A stretch of 64,000 nt of DNA from Sipunculus nudus (GCA_026874595.1 CM049308.1:72018624-72082623), one strand, 5' to 3'; counted from the first letter of the stretch, positions 1 through 11,820 are shown. Notes: generated from the sequence alone by a model not told the origin. Numbers and translations are program-made.

Positions 1-1220
1 AATATACTTTAAAAAAATTAAGATAAAAAATTATACTTAAAAATACAAAAATGGTACTAACATCCTTGAAGATTTAACAATTTCTTTTATACCCTTCCCT
101 TGTCTGGAGATTATTATAGGTATGAATAATATTCTTTAATAACAAGATGTTATTTCTGGTATCAATAAAAGACATTGTTTCAGTATTTACTTTTATTATG
201 AGATATATATAATTATAACCATTTCACCAATTCTGGTATGATGTTTCCAACTTAAAACTTCATGCTAATATGCATTAACATTCATTTTATTAATTTTCTT
301 GATTATTTTGCATGTAGTTGATGGTGAAGTTAGTGATTAATATAATTTCATTGTCATACCAAATCTCCAGGCAATCAGAGCTACTGCAGTAATTGGAATA
401 ATGAAAAAAAAAATCCATTTACTTCAATGCTAAATGAGTTCTTATGAGCCTGCTACTTACAATTGTATCTGTTGCTTATTCCAGGTAATTAATCCAATGC
501 AGCCTGCTCTTTATTTTGCCTACTAGTCCTTTGTATATTTACATATGTATAGTTTAATTTAATCAGCAATGTTTACCTTGACTGATTTACTAGGCCTCAA
601 GTTGTTTTTACTAGAACCAAACAGGGAAACTGAGTATAAGCAGATAGCCCAGGTTAGTTGTATATTAGCCAAAGAATTGCCTACAAATGTATTTAGTATC
701 ATTGCCAATAAGTTCAGGTATATCCCATTGCTTTGAGACAGGAGATATTACCTTAGGCCTGTGGTAACCTCTTTGAAATGTACCTCAAGTGCAGGTTAAA
801 ATTAAATATTGATTATTTCTCCAGTATGACTTTTTCATTGAATTCAGTCTTGATTCTTATGTGTGCTGTGTTGCTGCAACAGTTATGTAGGAACATCTGT
901 CAAGAGAAATTTCCAAACAAGCTTTTGGCTTAGATTTGAACATATTTGTTCAGCAAAACCATCTATATATTTGTCTTAATAAGTAATGACAGCTTTTTGT
1001 AGATAGCCTTTACTTTTGCAGACTTACAATTCATTATCTGGCAATGTTTGCTGTATTTCACCATTTCCTTCATCAGGTTGAAATTCTAGAAGTTTAAATA
1101 CATTGATTTTGCTGATGTTTGACCTGTTTTTTATTAGGGCAGTCCCCCATGACTTCTGTTAGGTTCACTGAGGTTGTGTTTTCCATGGACTGAGTTTACC
1201 AGCTGGTTACCTTGGTGTAA
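1..1220. other. AT-rich non-coding stretch upstream of repeat A1
   Basis: No open frame longer than a few dozen codons and no recognisable domain on either strand. Poly-A/T runs and CAG/GT dinucleotides occur, but no candidate exon carries a MAM-like or signal-peptide-like product. It is most simply intron of the ALK-like gene or 5' intergenic DNA. Confidence 0.6.
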
Positions 1221-2989
1221 TTGTATCCGCCAAAAAAGAGTTTTCAGCTGGCCGCCGCCGCCGCCGCTGGGCGGAATTTTCCGAAACCCGGGATTATGTT
1301 CGGGTCACATGTGAACTGCTGCGCCCCGATTTTGTTTTGACCTCTGACCTTTCCTTTGCGCTCTGCGTCCGTTTGTGCGTCTGTTTCCACACATAAACCC
1401 ACATATCTCGGGAACCGTTTGACCGATCAGGAAAATTCTTTTGCACAAATGTAGCCCTCGGGGAGCTTTATAACATACACAACAAATGGTGGCGCCACCT
1501 GCAACCATGTTTGCACAGTGTCCATCTGTTCGTCTGCCTTGGGTTAAAATCACTCATATCTCTGCAGTGACTTGACTAATTCACCTGAAATTGGGCATGC
1601 GTAAACATCCTGGATAGCTTTTCTGATTTTATGACAGGTGGCGCCACCTACATTCACGTTTACGCTGCAGACATCCAAGCTCATATCTCGGGAACCGTTT
1701 GACCGATCAGGAAAATTCTTTTGCACAAATGTAGCCCTTGGAGAGTTTTATAACATACACCAAAAATGGTGGCGCCACCTGCAACCATGTTTGCACAGTG
1801 TCCATCTGTTCGTCTGCTTTGGGTTAAAATCACTCATATCTCTGCAGTGACTTGACTAATTCACCTGAAATTGGGCATGCGTATACATCCTGGATAGCTT
1901 TTCTGATTTTATGACAGGTGGCGCCACCTACATTCATGTTTACGCTGCAGACATCCAAGCTCATATCTCGGGAACCGTTTGACCGATCAGGAAAATTCTT
2001 TTGCACAAATGTAGCCCTTGGAGAGCTTTATAACATACACCAAAAATGGTGGCACTACCTGCAACCATGTTTGCACAGTGTCCATCTGTTTGTCTGCCTT
2101 GGGTTAAAATCACTCATATCTCTGCAGTGACTTGACTAATTCACCTGAAATTTGGCATGCGTATACATCCTGGATAGCTTTTCTGATTTTATGACAGGTG
2201 GCGCCACCTACATTCACGTTTACGCTGCAGACATCCAAGTTCATATCTCAGGAACCGTTTGACCGATCAGGAAAATTTTTTTGCACAAATGTAGCCCTTG
2301 GAGAGCTTTATAACATACACCAAAAATGGTGGCACCACCTGCAACCATGTTTGCACAGTGTCCATCTGTTCGTCTGCCTTGGGTTAAATCACTCATATCT
2401 CTGCAGTGGTTTGACTAATTCACCTGAAATTCGGCATGCTTATACATCCTGGATAGCTTTTCTGATTTTATGTGAGTGGCGCCACCTACAATCAAGTTTA
2501 CGCTGCAGACATCCAAGCTCATATCTAGGGAACCGTTTGATTGATTGGGCCAAAATTTTGCATGTGTATAAATCTCACATAGCTCTTTATCATATGCAAA
2601 ACTGGTGGCGCCACCTGCAGCCATGTTTGCACAGCTCCCATCTGTTTGTCTGCCATGGGATAAAATCACTCATATCTCGGCAGTGGTTTGACATATCTGC
2701 CTAAAATTTTGCAAGTTTATACTTCCCCAACAGCTCTCTTGATTTTATGACAGGTGGCGCCACCTGCATTCTAGTTTATGCAGCAGATATCCAAGCTCAT
2801 ATCTTGGGAACCGTTTGACCGATTGGGCCAAAGTTTTGCATGTGTATAGAGCTTTCTGGATTTTTTCGTAGGTAGCGCAACCTACATACACAATTTGGCT
2901 GCAGACATCCATGCTAATATGCAACACTTCACCCGTTCCACTGATTTAGGCGGATACAAGTAGTCGCTTGTCGACTACCCGTATTCTAG
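1221..2989 (+). mobile_element. Repeat A1: Helentron/HINE-like element with 280 bp tandem array
   Basis: The left end is TTGTATCCGCC (1221-1231). A GCC-rich spot (about 1250-1268) and a unique 5' part follow. Then comes a tandem array, about 1380-2880, built of 280 bp units. Near the right end GGCGGATACAA (2949-2959) is the exact reverse complement of the left end. It is followed by a 7 bp stem hairpin, GTAGTCG (2960-2966) with CGACTAC (2972-2978), and CTAG at 2986-2989. Short terminal plus subterminal inverted repeats, internal tandem core, 3' hairpin and CTRR-type end are features of non-autonomous rolling-circle elements. No replicase or helicase is encoded. Open frames of about 70 codons recur every 280 bases, but the period is not a multiple of three, so they are not a protein repeat. 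Confidence 0.7.
1488..2880 (+). repeat. Higher-order tandem array with GGTGGCGCCACC palindromes
   Basis: The 12 bp palindrome GGTGGCGCCACC or a near copy occurs at 1488, 1637, 1768, 1917, 2048, 2197, 2328, about 2475, 2604, 2753 and 2871. Spacings alternate 149 and 131, giving a 280 bp higher-order unit made of two diverged half units. One half contains the phrase for 'CATATCTCGGGAACCGTTTG'; the other has 'ATATCTCTGCAGTGACTTG'. The first three 280 bp units are nearly identical and later ones are more diverged, so the array is homogenising from the left. Confidence 0.85.
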
Positions 2990-4846
2990 TTTCTTATATC
3001 TTGCACTATGGGAGTCCCTTCATGCAACGTTGCAGATATTTAAATTCCTCAGGGTCTATGTGTACAATATGGAATATGACCCCTGCCTAGGACACATTTA
3101 GCATGGTTAATTCTGGATATTTCAAGACCAAAAAAGGGAATTTCCTAGGCGTGGCTACAGAGGATTTGCATTGCAATAGTTTAAAGACGTGTTTCCATGT
3201 GCATGTATATGCAAGTATGTGTGAAAGAATAGGTGTGTTTCCATGTGCACATATATGCCTATCTGCATTAAGTTGCAGACGTATATATTTGTACAGTGGA
3301 TCGAGCAGGCCTCCCACAATAAGACGGTGAAAAGACGTCATTTTACTCTATTTCCTGAAGTTCACATAGACCCTAAGTGTGAATATCTCTCTTGTGGAGA
3401 TTTTTACGCATATACGCATATGCACACACATGGAAACACTGCTTAAGGCTAACTTCAATCAAAAATAATATAGATTTGAATGGTTCTCAACAGATTTCAT
3501 GCAGTTTGCATGATATACTAAAGATAAATGATATAGAAAAAAAAATTATGAAATTTTTTCATCTATGAAGGGCACCAGTATATAGAGAGTTCCTTTTAAT
3601 CAGGTGTTGATTCCATGAGATGCCATTGACAGTTATATCACTTCTATTGCATTTTTTTATATAATGATTAAAAATGCAGGGGGGATCAAGTATTTTGGAA
3701 AATGGGGGATGGGGGTTCAACCCAGGAAGGGTAATGAGAAGACCTCAAAAAGATCCTGATGTCTGAAAAAAAGATCTGGATCTAAAAAAACTTGGTTTGA
3801 AAACCTTAAAGAAAGGTTGTTGCGCCTGAAAAAGTCTAGACCTTCTGAAATGCCCTCTTGACCCACTGCTGTAATTTGTGTCAGCCTTTCTGTTTGTGGT
3901 ATGTGAGTATAATATTTTCTACAAAGATTTACTGATCGGTCTGCTTATACAGATTTCAAGTATTTCCATCATGCAGATGTATAATTTACAGTGAAACATG
4001 GGGAATTTAATCTGAGATACAAAAAAATATAAAAATATTTGAGCTTTGTACTAATATAATCAGTTGGTTAACACATGATATATATATTCATATATTTGAC
4101 AACAGCAGCAGCAACTGTATTGCTCTTCCAAAGATATAGACCCTAATGTCAGGTTTTAGTTCGACAGTGGAAGCTATATCGATGACTGCTGTGATTCAGT
4201 GAAAATTTTTTTTTTCTTTTTTATATGCAAAATTACATCGACAGTTTACATTGATAAGTCTACATCATGTTCCACCAAACACAATTTAGTAACAATAAAA
4301 CCTTTTGTTTACTTTGAACCTTTCAAGGACACCCACTATGCATGGTAAAAATGTTTAATTATAAATAAGACCAAGCCTAGTTGCATGTATGTTGAATATT
4401 TTATGGTTGGCATCCATAATTGACTTATTACAATGATAAAAAGCTATCAAGGCTATCAAGTACCAGGCATTGTGATACAAAGTTTAAAATCTCAGAAGTT
4501 TGGGTTTCAGAAGTTTAAGTGCATAAAACTGTTTCGTGACAATTTCATGTGCTGCCATCTGTCTTCAAATAAACAAACTAACTTGTTGATGATCAGCTAC
4601 CGGTACTGCATGGACGCTGTGACACAATCTTGCATTGGTTAATCTTTGAGGTTATTGCAAATGGTCAACAGGCTAGGATATGTAACATGCCTAAGTCTGA
4701 TGATTAACTGTTGTTGGAGTCCAAACCCATTTGATAAATATCAGTTTGTGAAATTTTATCAAACTTCTTTCCTGTGGAATATTCTCTATTTACCATGTGT
4801 TGCCTCAGTGCCTTGTTCTGATGTAATTGCTCATACTTAATTAGTG
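2990..4846. other. Non-coding stretch, no supported gene
   Basis: AT-rich sequence with short frames lacking any family signature. 3180-3440 has diffuse repeats of GTGTTTCCATGTGCA-like words. An A-rich, G-rich patch lies at 3660-3850. I see no splice-flanked exon that fits the phase of the gene downstream. Confidence 0.5.
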
Positions 4847-5028
4847 TAGAGTGGAATCTGTCTGAAAGACAACCTGTCTTTTAAGACCACCTGTCTATTT
4901 AGACCATCTTTGGTTAAACTAAAAGCATTCATATTGGTTATAACTGACCTGTTTAAAAAGACCACCTTTGATTTAAGACCACTTTTGGCAAGTTGCTTTG
5001 ATGGTCTCATAACACAAGTTTTACTGTA
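4847..5028. mobile_element. MITE of family H
   Basis: The left end reads TAGAGTGGAATCTGTCTGAA and the right end is TTTTACTGTA, an imperfect terminal inverted repeat about 15-20 bp long ending in TA. The interior is a string of AAGACCACCT words on one strand (repeated at about 4880, 4900, 4958 and 4975). Related sequence lies at 12795-13150 and 16641-16814. No coding capacity. A TA target is suggested by both ends. Confidence 0.55.
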
Positions 5029-5578
5029 TATGTAAATCTTCCCAGTCAGAAGTATATCATGTCATCATTACAGACATTGAGGTAAATGAATACTAAAAAT
5101 TAGCCAATTATGAAAACAGATTAACCAATAAAAATATTAGAGGCTAAAATGAAAAAGTCTTTCTAAAAATCTTGTTTTTTTAATGAGTTTTTATTTTTTC
5201 CACAATCCACTGTCAAAGTGTTTACCTTAGTATTAATTACCCATTATGAAAAGGGTTTTAAATTTTATAACCTTTTAAACCCAGCCTAAGAAATCTTCAC
5301 TCTGTGATAATTTCCAGGACTGTATTGTTAGGCAACATGTTAGATGATATTCGAACAGTTTCATAATACAGCATAGAAGTATGAAAAATATTTTGCAAAC
5401 ATTCTGCCTCACATAATAGATATAGCAAGAAATAACTGCATGTTGATTAATGTGTAGACATAATATTTTGTTTTTGGGTTCAGTGAAAAGTGCAATATGC
5501 AATAAACAATGTCTGACCCCTGGCTTTTACCAGTACTAATTAGGACCCAGCAAATTACTGGATACAAAATATTAGATA

Positions 5579-5582
<4 letters not shown>
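5029..5582. other. Non-coding AT-rich stretch
   Basis: No gene or repeat boundary recognised. The longest minus-strand open frame (about 75 codons) has no domain pattern and atypical composition for a gene. Confidence 0.5.

Positions 5583-5620
<38 letters not shown>
5583..5620. repeat. (TA)n microsatellite
   Basis: An uninterrupted run of about 19 TA dinucleotides directly left of the hairpin region. Confidence 0.95.
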
Positions 5621-5624
<4 letters not shown>

Positions 5625-5681
5625 GGTAGTGTTAACCTCCGATGTAAAATGCTCTATGGCCTACAGGCTAGGCCAGAGCGG

Positions 5682-5926
5682 TATAACTCTGGAGAAAAAC
5701 AACACTGTAAATTCACTACAGTCTGTTTCACGGGATGCGACCCGATCATCAGGTGAATGTTGTCAGAATCACTACAGTCTGTTTCACGGGATGCGACCCG
5801 ATCATCAGGTGAATGTTGTCAGAATCAGAATCAGAATGTTTCTGACAACATTCACCTCATGATCGGGTCGCATCCCGTGAAACAGACTGTAGTGAATTTA
5901 CAGTGTTGTTTTTCTCCAGAGTTATA
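5682..5926. repeat. Long near-perfect inverted repeat with duplicated arm segment
   Basis: The left arm 5682-5768 and right arm 5840-5926 are reverse complements over 87 bp with one mismatch by eye. The last 56 bases of the left arm (5714-5769, starting CACTACAGTCTG) are repeated exactly next to it (5770-5825). The loop is a short AGAATC repeat (5821-5839). Flanks are TA-rich on both sides (5583-5620 and 5922-5933). It could be a foldback transposon, a MITE, or a recent palindromic duplication. The near identity of the arms implies a recent origin or ongoing gene conversion. Confidence 0.9.
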
Positions 5927-5933
5927 TATATAT

Positions 5934-7689
5934 ACCATACATTATGAGAGTTTCTTATTAATCCTTTGCTCATTCTGTATGTATGTTGGCCTAAATAAGG
6001 AATCTCAAAGGATTTGTGAACTGCTGATAGTGCAGTAGGCTCAAGTTTGTGCTCTGATTTCTTGCTAAGGTTGTGCTCTTAATGTTTCAATGTTTGTTAA
6101 AGTGTTATGATTTTCCATGCATGTCTTATTAAGGACTACGCGAAACTCTGAAAGTGGATCAGATCTGTCATTGGTTCAGATATACTAATTCTCTGTCCCC
6201 CAGACTTGTGTTTATGTGTTTGAGAATTGCTTGGTTGGATTAACCAAAAAGTGGAGAATTGTAATTGCTGGGCATTGGAATATTTTCTATGAATATGCGA
6301 GAATGCTTAACCAGAATATTTTTAAGTCAATGACCAACAGTGCATCTCACACCCAAAAAATTACTCTAATTCAGCTGAACTAAAATTCCTTAATCTTTTA
6401 CATTTCATTGGTAAACTGTGCAAAAATATTTGCAAAATATGTAGTGACCTTACAGGCCTATACATGATAAATCATGAACTAAATAACAAACTTCAGTTTA
6501 TAAAGCAAATCTTTGTGTGACCATGATGCATCCAGGCACAAGTGAATGTTAACTCCACTGCATTCTTGGTTGAGTATAAAAGTTTAGACATAGCTTTGAA
6601 AAATCATAATGTATGAAATTGATGTCCTGATATGAGGGAGTCTGAGTCAGACAAGGAAAGCGACTTTGGGTATCTGTAATATCCACAGTCATCCCCACAG
6701 TTGTTTATCAACTTCATGACAGAGGGCACTACATGTACATACTTCTCAGAGAAACTACATCCAGCTAGACTGCATACATTGGACTTCTCACATAGATCTG
6801 CAAGTTTTTCAATGATTTATAATAATATACATGATATACAAGATGATTAACAAATTTTGGAGGATATCAGTGCAGTCTTTAGAATAAATATTCTTGTTAA
6901 TGAATTTATTTTTATTATATGAAGCCCATGTAATGTGCAAGATGGTTTATTAAAGCATGAAAAATATTAAAAACTCTTGTAACCTCATTTTACTTTCAAC
7001 AATGCAGTGCGTAGTCATGTAATAATGGCTTAATTTAATTACTGTATTTAAAGTAATTTTAAAGTCTTTCCCTGGTCCTTTTCGAGTTACTAGAATAAGC
7101 AGGTGCCCTATAAAGTTGTCCATCCATCCATCTGTCTGTTTGTCTATCTGTCCACAAATTAAGTTTTGGAGGATAATTCCAGTTTGAATTCATATACTGG
7201 TGTTAAATTAGACTTATGTATGGTACAACACTAAAGTAAGAACCTGACTGATTTTGTGGTCACAAGGTCAAAGGTGAAAGTCACAGAACTCCCATATTAA
7301 AAATGATTGTGGATGCATTTCAAGTCAAACTTCATCACAAACATTCCATCTTCCACATATGGCTCACCTGCCAACAGGGGAAGATCGTTTTTTATTTTAG
7401 GGTCACAAGGTAAAAGGCCACAGCATATCCATTCACAAATTAGTTTATGGATGATAACTCTAGTTTTGGACAAGACTTTGGAACAGATTAAGCTAAATTT
7501 CATTTATATATGAACATTTGGCTTAAAGAAAAAAAAATAAAATTATAGGAAAGTTCTGAATAAGTCTGTGGATGAAGTAATTTTTTTTTTAAGATTTGTA
7601 CATCTGTTTCCATCAACAGACTACCACTGGTGGTGACATCTGATTGAGGGATGTGGTACTGTGTCTGAGCATTTTGTATGTTGTTACAG
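5934..7689. other. Non-coding stretch with a family-F-like remnant
   Basis: 5934-7080 holds no recognised gene. From about 7110 to 7470 there is a diverged relative of the F repeats: CCATCTGTCTG-type runs, then two copies of a 'GTCACAAGG...GGCTCACCTGCCAACAGG' phrase about 130-150 bases apart. A similar block is at 18610-18960. Open frames here are repeat-derived. 7680-7689 is the acceptor of the LDLa exon. Confidence 0.5.
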
Positions 7690-7815
7690 GGTATAATGGT
7701 AGCAAGTGCCTGAGTACAGAGTATGAATGCCAAGACAAGAATTGTGTACCTTGGGACAGGGTGTGTGACCTCTACCCAGACTGTCAGAATAGAGAAGATG
7801 AAACCAGCATTTGTG
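7690..7815 (+). CDS. ALK: Exon: LDL-receptor class A module of ALK/LTK-like receptor
   Basis: This 42-codon exon encodes one LDLa module, a small calcium-binding extracellular fold. It follows a TTACAG acceptor and stops before a gtaatt donor. Both ends are phase 1, as is typical of a shuffled extracellular module. All six cysteines are present, with the segment CVPWDRVCDLYPDC and then REDE, which supplies the W, D, D and D/E calcium ligands expected of the family. Joining the last G to the next exon restores a Glu codon and reads straight into a MAM domain. The run DE...C..LP....C.FEDG.CG across that junction resembles the LDLa-MAM2 junction of ALK. MAM/LDLa repeat proteins such as MAMDC4 or MALRD1 are the main alternative. 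The exon is near certain; the ALK identity is about 0.6. No initiator Met belongs here: this is an internal exon. Confidence 0.85.
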
Positions 7816-8249
7816 GTAATTTTTACAGACGTATATTTTTTTGTATCTGTCATCTTTTTATTGCCGCTGAATTAATTTATTATAAATAATGTAAAACAAA
7901 GAATATTTTTGTAACTTTACAAAAATTAGTTCACATTGCATCAAAGAGAAATGTATTTTTTCTGTTTTTTTTTTATGGTGTATGTATGCATATAAAATTT
8001 TAATAATAGAGTTATATCAAGTATGTCATAATATGTCATAATATGTTATTATCAAAGTTTTCTACTGTTTTTATTTAATATTTATATATCATACTCATGA
8101 ATACATATTATTTCTGGAAACAGATGCATAAATATAAACTTAGTCATCGAACAAGAAACAATAAAGGAAACAACCCACATTTTTTTGTTTGGTGAAATAA
8201 TGTAAAAGGGTTGGTATAACTGTGTCTGGTTAAATTCATGTTATCTCAG
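7816..8249 (+). other. Intron between LDLa and MAM exons
   Basis: Begins gtaatt and ends tatctcag, phase 1. AT-rich, with no repeat recognised. Confidence 0.8.
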
Positions 8250-8387
8250 AGGACCTTCCAAAGTACAGCCATTGTGATTTTGAGGATGGAATGTGTGGCT
8301 TTAGAGCCTGGGATGTGGGCCAGTGGGTGCGACACAGTGGACCAACGGAAACAAGCTATACCGGACCGGATGTTGATCACACCCTTG
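8250..8387 (+). CDS. ALK: Exon: N-terminal part of MAM domain
   Basis: This 46-codon exon lies between a TATCTCAG acceptor and a gtaccg donor, phase 1 at both ends. The product opens with EDLPKYSHCDFEDGMCGF, which holds the first two conserved MAM cysteines and the CDFE..xCGF signature. It continues with QWVRHSGPTETSYTGPDVDH, matching the classic W...G.T.S..TGP..DHT stretch. MAM domains are extracellular adhesion or ligand-binding folds. Splicing to the exon at 11821 gives DHTLGHYMYIEA, a textbook MAM continuation, which confirms both splice choices. Reading through the gtaccg donor is open for a while but leaves the MAM pattern, so it is treated as intron. Domain assignment is firm; ALK rather than another MAM protein is a family inference. 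Confidence 0.87.
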
Positions 8388-9343
8388 GTACCGAAAAAGG
8401 CACGTCTCCCCTGCTCTTGTTTTTTTTATCTGACAGTTTACTAACCTTACTGCAGTGTCATGGACTTCCTTGTAAATGAACATTTCTTATGTTACTGTTG
8501 TTTGAGAGAGTAATTCACTCATTAATGGAACCATATGTAACATAACAAATTTTTGGTTTTTGACACAGTATATGGGTTTAGATAAAATAAATTATTACTA
8601 ACTAGACAAAGAATCCTTAATTATGGCTTCTCAACACAGGAATAATCTTTCTTGGAAAATTTTATAACATTAGTTCTCAGTACATAAATATTGTATTTGC
8701 AACAGCTCTGCCTAAATGTTTGTAAAATCTTGTATGGGCATATGGAAACAAACATTTGAATGCTAAATGAACATTACTTTTGAAGAAAAGCTGTATAACT
8801 TCTAATATATGTGATAAATTGTTATAAAATGAAAATTATATCATTACTTAAGAGATTAAAACTTATGTGTCTCATAAATATTCTGTGAAAGTTAATAATT
8901 ATTATTGATTGAGAAAAGAATAGTTATTTGGTATTGCTCCATAACATAACAGAAATTTCTCCTAGAAAAATGATGAATTACATTGTTCTTTAATCCACAC
9001 ACCAATGGTAGTAGTTCCCAATATATGTTTTTATGAAAATATATGACATGGCCTCAAGAATAATCATTGTAAAATCCAATCAAACTGGTCCATGAACTAA
9101 TGCCTATGGAATTTTTTCTTAACACAAATAGAATGTTTTACAGTATAACAGGTCATGAACTTGAAAAATGTAAAATTGATGATTTCTACCAGTTTCATCC
9201 TGTTTTTATTTAATTTATATGTATATGTAGAAACTTTCATGCTCTGCTTATCATGTTCTTAAGAAACCTTTGTTGTGTTAAATTGTGAGATTCATCAAAT
9301 TTATTCATCAAATTTGATGAATCACATGTGTTGTATCATAAGG
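8388..9343 (+). other. Proximal intron, AT-rich
   Basis: First part of the 3.4 kb intron that starts gtaccg. Non-coding. It contains a small perfect inverted repeat, 9289-9302 against 9310-9323 (GATTCATCAAATTT and its complement). Confidence 0.7.
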
Positions 9344-9534
9344 TTTTCAGCTCAGCTGACCATAGGTCATCTGAGCTGTTGTGATCACCCTATGCCCGTG
9401 GTCTGTCTGGCCGTCTCTTAACAGGACACAAATTGTAAACATTAGGCTGAGGAATTTCTAACTAAAGCTTATTGCATACCAAAATTTAGGTCATGTTGAC
9501 CTGTATTCTTCAAGTTACTCACATTTTTATTAAT
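9344..9534 (+). mobile_element. 5' fragment of repeat family C
   Basis: Starts TTTTCAGCTCAGCTGACC and continues GGTCATCTGAGCT, the 5' hairpin of family C (compare 41001, 48619, 57997, 59813). It is interrupted at about 9535 by the left end of a family B copy. Confidence 0.6.
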
Positions 9535-11340
9535 TTTTAGTGAACCTGTGATTTATGCAATGATGTGGCATTGTCCGGCTTCTCTTTTGGAATTTGCTTA
9601 TTTTTTGGCTAACCGAATTTTCTTAGATTTAATAGGGAAAAGCTGAAACACCTTTAAAAATCTTCTTCTCCGAAACTGTTCAGCCAGTATTTCACAGAAA
9701 TGATTCCTGGAACAATCTCTCTCAAGTTTGTTTGAATGGTTTAAGTTAGGTTTTTTAGGCCAAGTTACAGGAAGTTGAACTTAGTCATCTGTCCAGAAAA
9801 GCATACTAAAATTACAATCTCAGAAATGGCTGGAGCTATCATCACCGAATTTTATATCGATGTTGGTCACATGAGTCATATCTGAAATTGAGGTATTGGA
9901 TTGGTGGTGCCACCTTAATCAGCCTTTTATTGCACGGTTTCATCAGTGCCTGTATCATACAAAAAACTTTAGTGACTTTTGGCCAAGTTTTGGGAAGCTG
10001 AATTTAGTCATATGCCATAACAGCCCATTTTAGCTCAGTGGCTACAAAGATCTTCTTCTCAAAAGGCACTGGGCCAAATTCTTAAATCTCACACATTAAT
10101 TATTCTCAGATGTTGATAATTCAAGTTTGTTAAAATGGTTTTGGTTCAGTGCTTTTGGGCTGAGCTACGGGAAGCTGAACTTAGCCAGTTTGCTGTATCT
10201 TCCTATATGAGTTATAAACCTGCAAAATGTGTTTCTACTGACGCCACTGAAGCCAATTTGTTTAATATTCTACAGGAATAATCCCCACAATAATTCTTAT
10301 AATAATTCTTTAATGGTTTTACATGAGTGATTTTTGGCTGAATTATGGAGATTGAATTGAGTCATTTTACCATATATGATGTTGTGTGAATCAGTTACAA
10401 CTAGCCTGGCACTAGTTTATCAGCATCTGTTATCATGCCATTAGACATTTAGATTTCAGGTTAAATAGATTGGCAGACTGCCAGTTATTTTATATTTGGC
10501 AACAGGCTAAAGGTCAGCCAGGATCTATTGATAACTTTGGCAGACTAGCAACTGTATCAGATCAGGCAACAGGTCAAGAGTTCACTCAGTGCAGCCAGGT
10601 TTGGTTAAGAGTTCACTCAGTGCAGTAGCTGCATTCTAAATATAGCTTTGGCTGACTGCCCACTATATCAGATTTCGAGCTAATTAAGGTCAGCCTGAAT
10701 TTATTTATAGTTTTTGCAAACTGCCAACTCTGTCAGATTATGCAACAGGTCAAGAGTTTACTCAGTGCAGCCAGGTACAGGTCAAAAGTTCACTCATCAG
10801 TCTAGCCAGGTGCAGGTCAAGAGTTCACTAAGTGCAGTAGCTTGAGTAAGCAATTTATCACGGTTCACTTGGGGGCAACTGCCTTTCTCACCTAGGCCTG
10901 TTCAGCCCAGTGCATCAAACTCAAGAGAAACTTGAAGAATTTGCCTCATATTTTGACCTGTCTATGTGTATTTGATGGCTTTTACGTTCACAAGACAGGT
11001 GTCACCACCTACAATTACTTTTGCACAGTGTATGTGCCTGCTTATTTCTCCAGGGGAATCTGATATATCAGCCTGAAATTGGGCATATTTATATATATCA
11101 TAAAGCTTTGTCATATACTACATTTGTGGCGACACCAACAATAATTTTTGCAAAGTGTATGTCCCTGCTTATTTCTCATAAGGGGATATCAGCCTGAAAT
11201 TGGGCTTATGTATACATCTCTGATACATTTGTTATATACAAGACATGTAGGCCTACTTGAAATGTAATGGCCCAGCATTGAAGCATTATACCTGGTGTAT
11301 AAACTATTGCACAGGTTAGCATAAGGCCTGTAGGCCTTGT
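9535..11340 (+). mobile_element. Repeat B1: full-length family B element
   Basis: The left end is TTTTTAGTGAACCTGTGA and the right end AGGCCTGTAGGCCTTGT, the same termini as the copies at 19218, 25888 and 39198. The body holds repeated phrases such as 'CTTCTTCTC(C/A)GAAAC', 'CAAGTTTGTT..AATGGTTT' and 'CAGGTCAAGAGTTCACTCAG' (three or more copies at 10570-10840). It also has GGTGTCACCACCTACAAT-type units at 10995-11150 related to the family A core. The 3' end is a self-complementary AGGCCT-gt-AGGCCT hairpin. No coding potential. Confidence 0.65.
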
Positions 11341-11820
11341 TTTATATTATTTATTTGGATGTCCATGTCTCAGTTATAGCCCAAACCAAATCTTGTTTTG
11401 GTCCCTGTTGTGTGAAGCTATATTCCAAGGTTCATTTATGATAAAGTGACTGTACATTTGTGAATATTGCTTGATTAAGTTTCTGAATCCGGATCATGTT
11501 CCAGATCCACACCAAAATCTAATCAATTCATTAATGGCAAATTTTTCAAAATGTCCCGGAAAATTTTGAGATTCCATTCATGATTGCATATGTTATGATA
11601 TGAACAAACAAATGAACAACAATGAACTCATACCCAACTGGCCAAGGCAATAAAATCAATCTAATGTCTATAGTAGTGAGAGTAAACTTCCTTTAAATAC
11701 AAAAACCCCTTAAGTATCATTATATTTGTCAATATATCTGAATATTCTCACGAATATCCAGCAAGTCAGAAGATTACACAAGGCAGGTGTTTGAAAATCC
11801 ACTTTATTACATCTTTTCAG
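11341..11820 (+). other. Intron with RTE-like LINE 3' tail remnant
   Basis: About 11488-11660 contains TCCGGATCATGTTCCAGATC, a 'CACCAAAATCTAATCAATTC' phrase and 'AACAAACAAATGAACAACAA'. That order matches a widely dispersed 3' tail seen with RTE-type LINEs in aquatic invertebrates, which I recall but cannot check here. The remainder is plain intron ending in CTTTTCAG at 11820. Confidence 0.4.

Noticed and set aside
1020-1075. Candidate exon after TTTTGCAG
   Set aside because: The open segment is short, the donor (CAGgttgaa) is weak and the product has no MAM or other domain feature.
1250-1268. GCC run as a CpG-island promoter
   Set aside because: It belongs to the 5' part of family A (compare CCACCACCGCCACC in A4 and CCGCCGCTGCCACCG in A3), so it is repeat-derived.
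2198-2704. 168-codon open frame in the A1 tandem array
   Set aside because: Its first 70 residues recur at 280-base steps (1638, 1918), but 280 is not divisible by three, the frames end at repeat-specific stops and the sequence is a non-coding tandem core.
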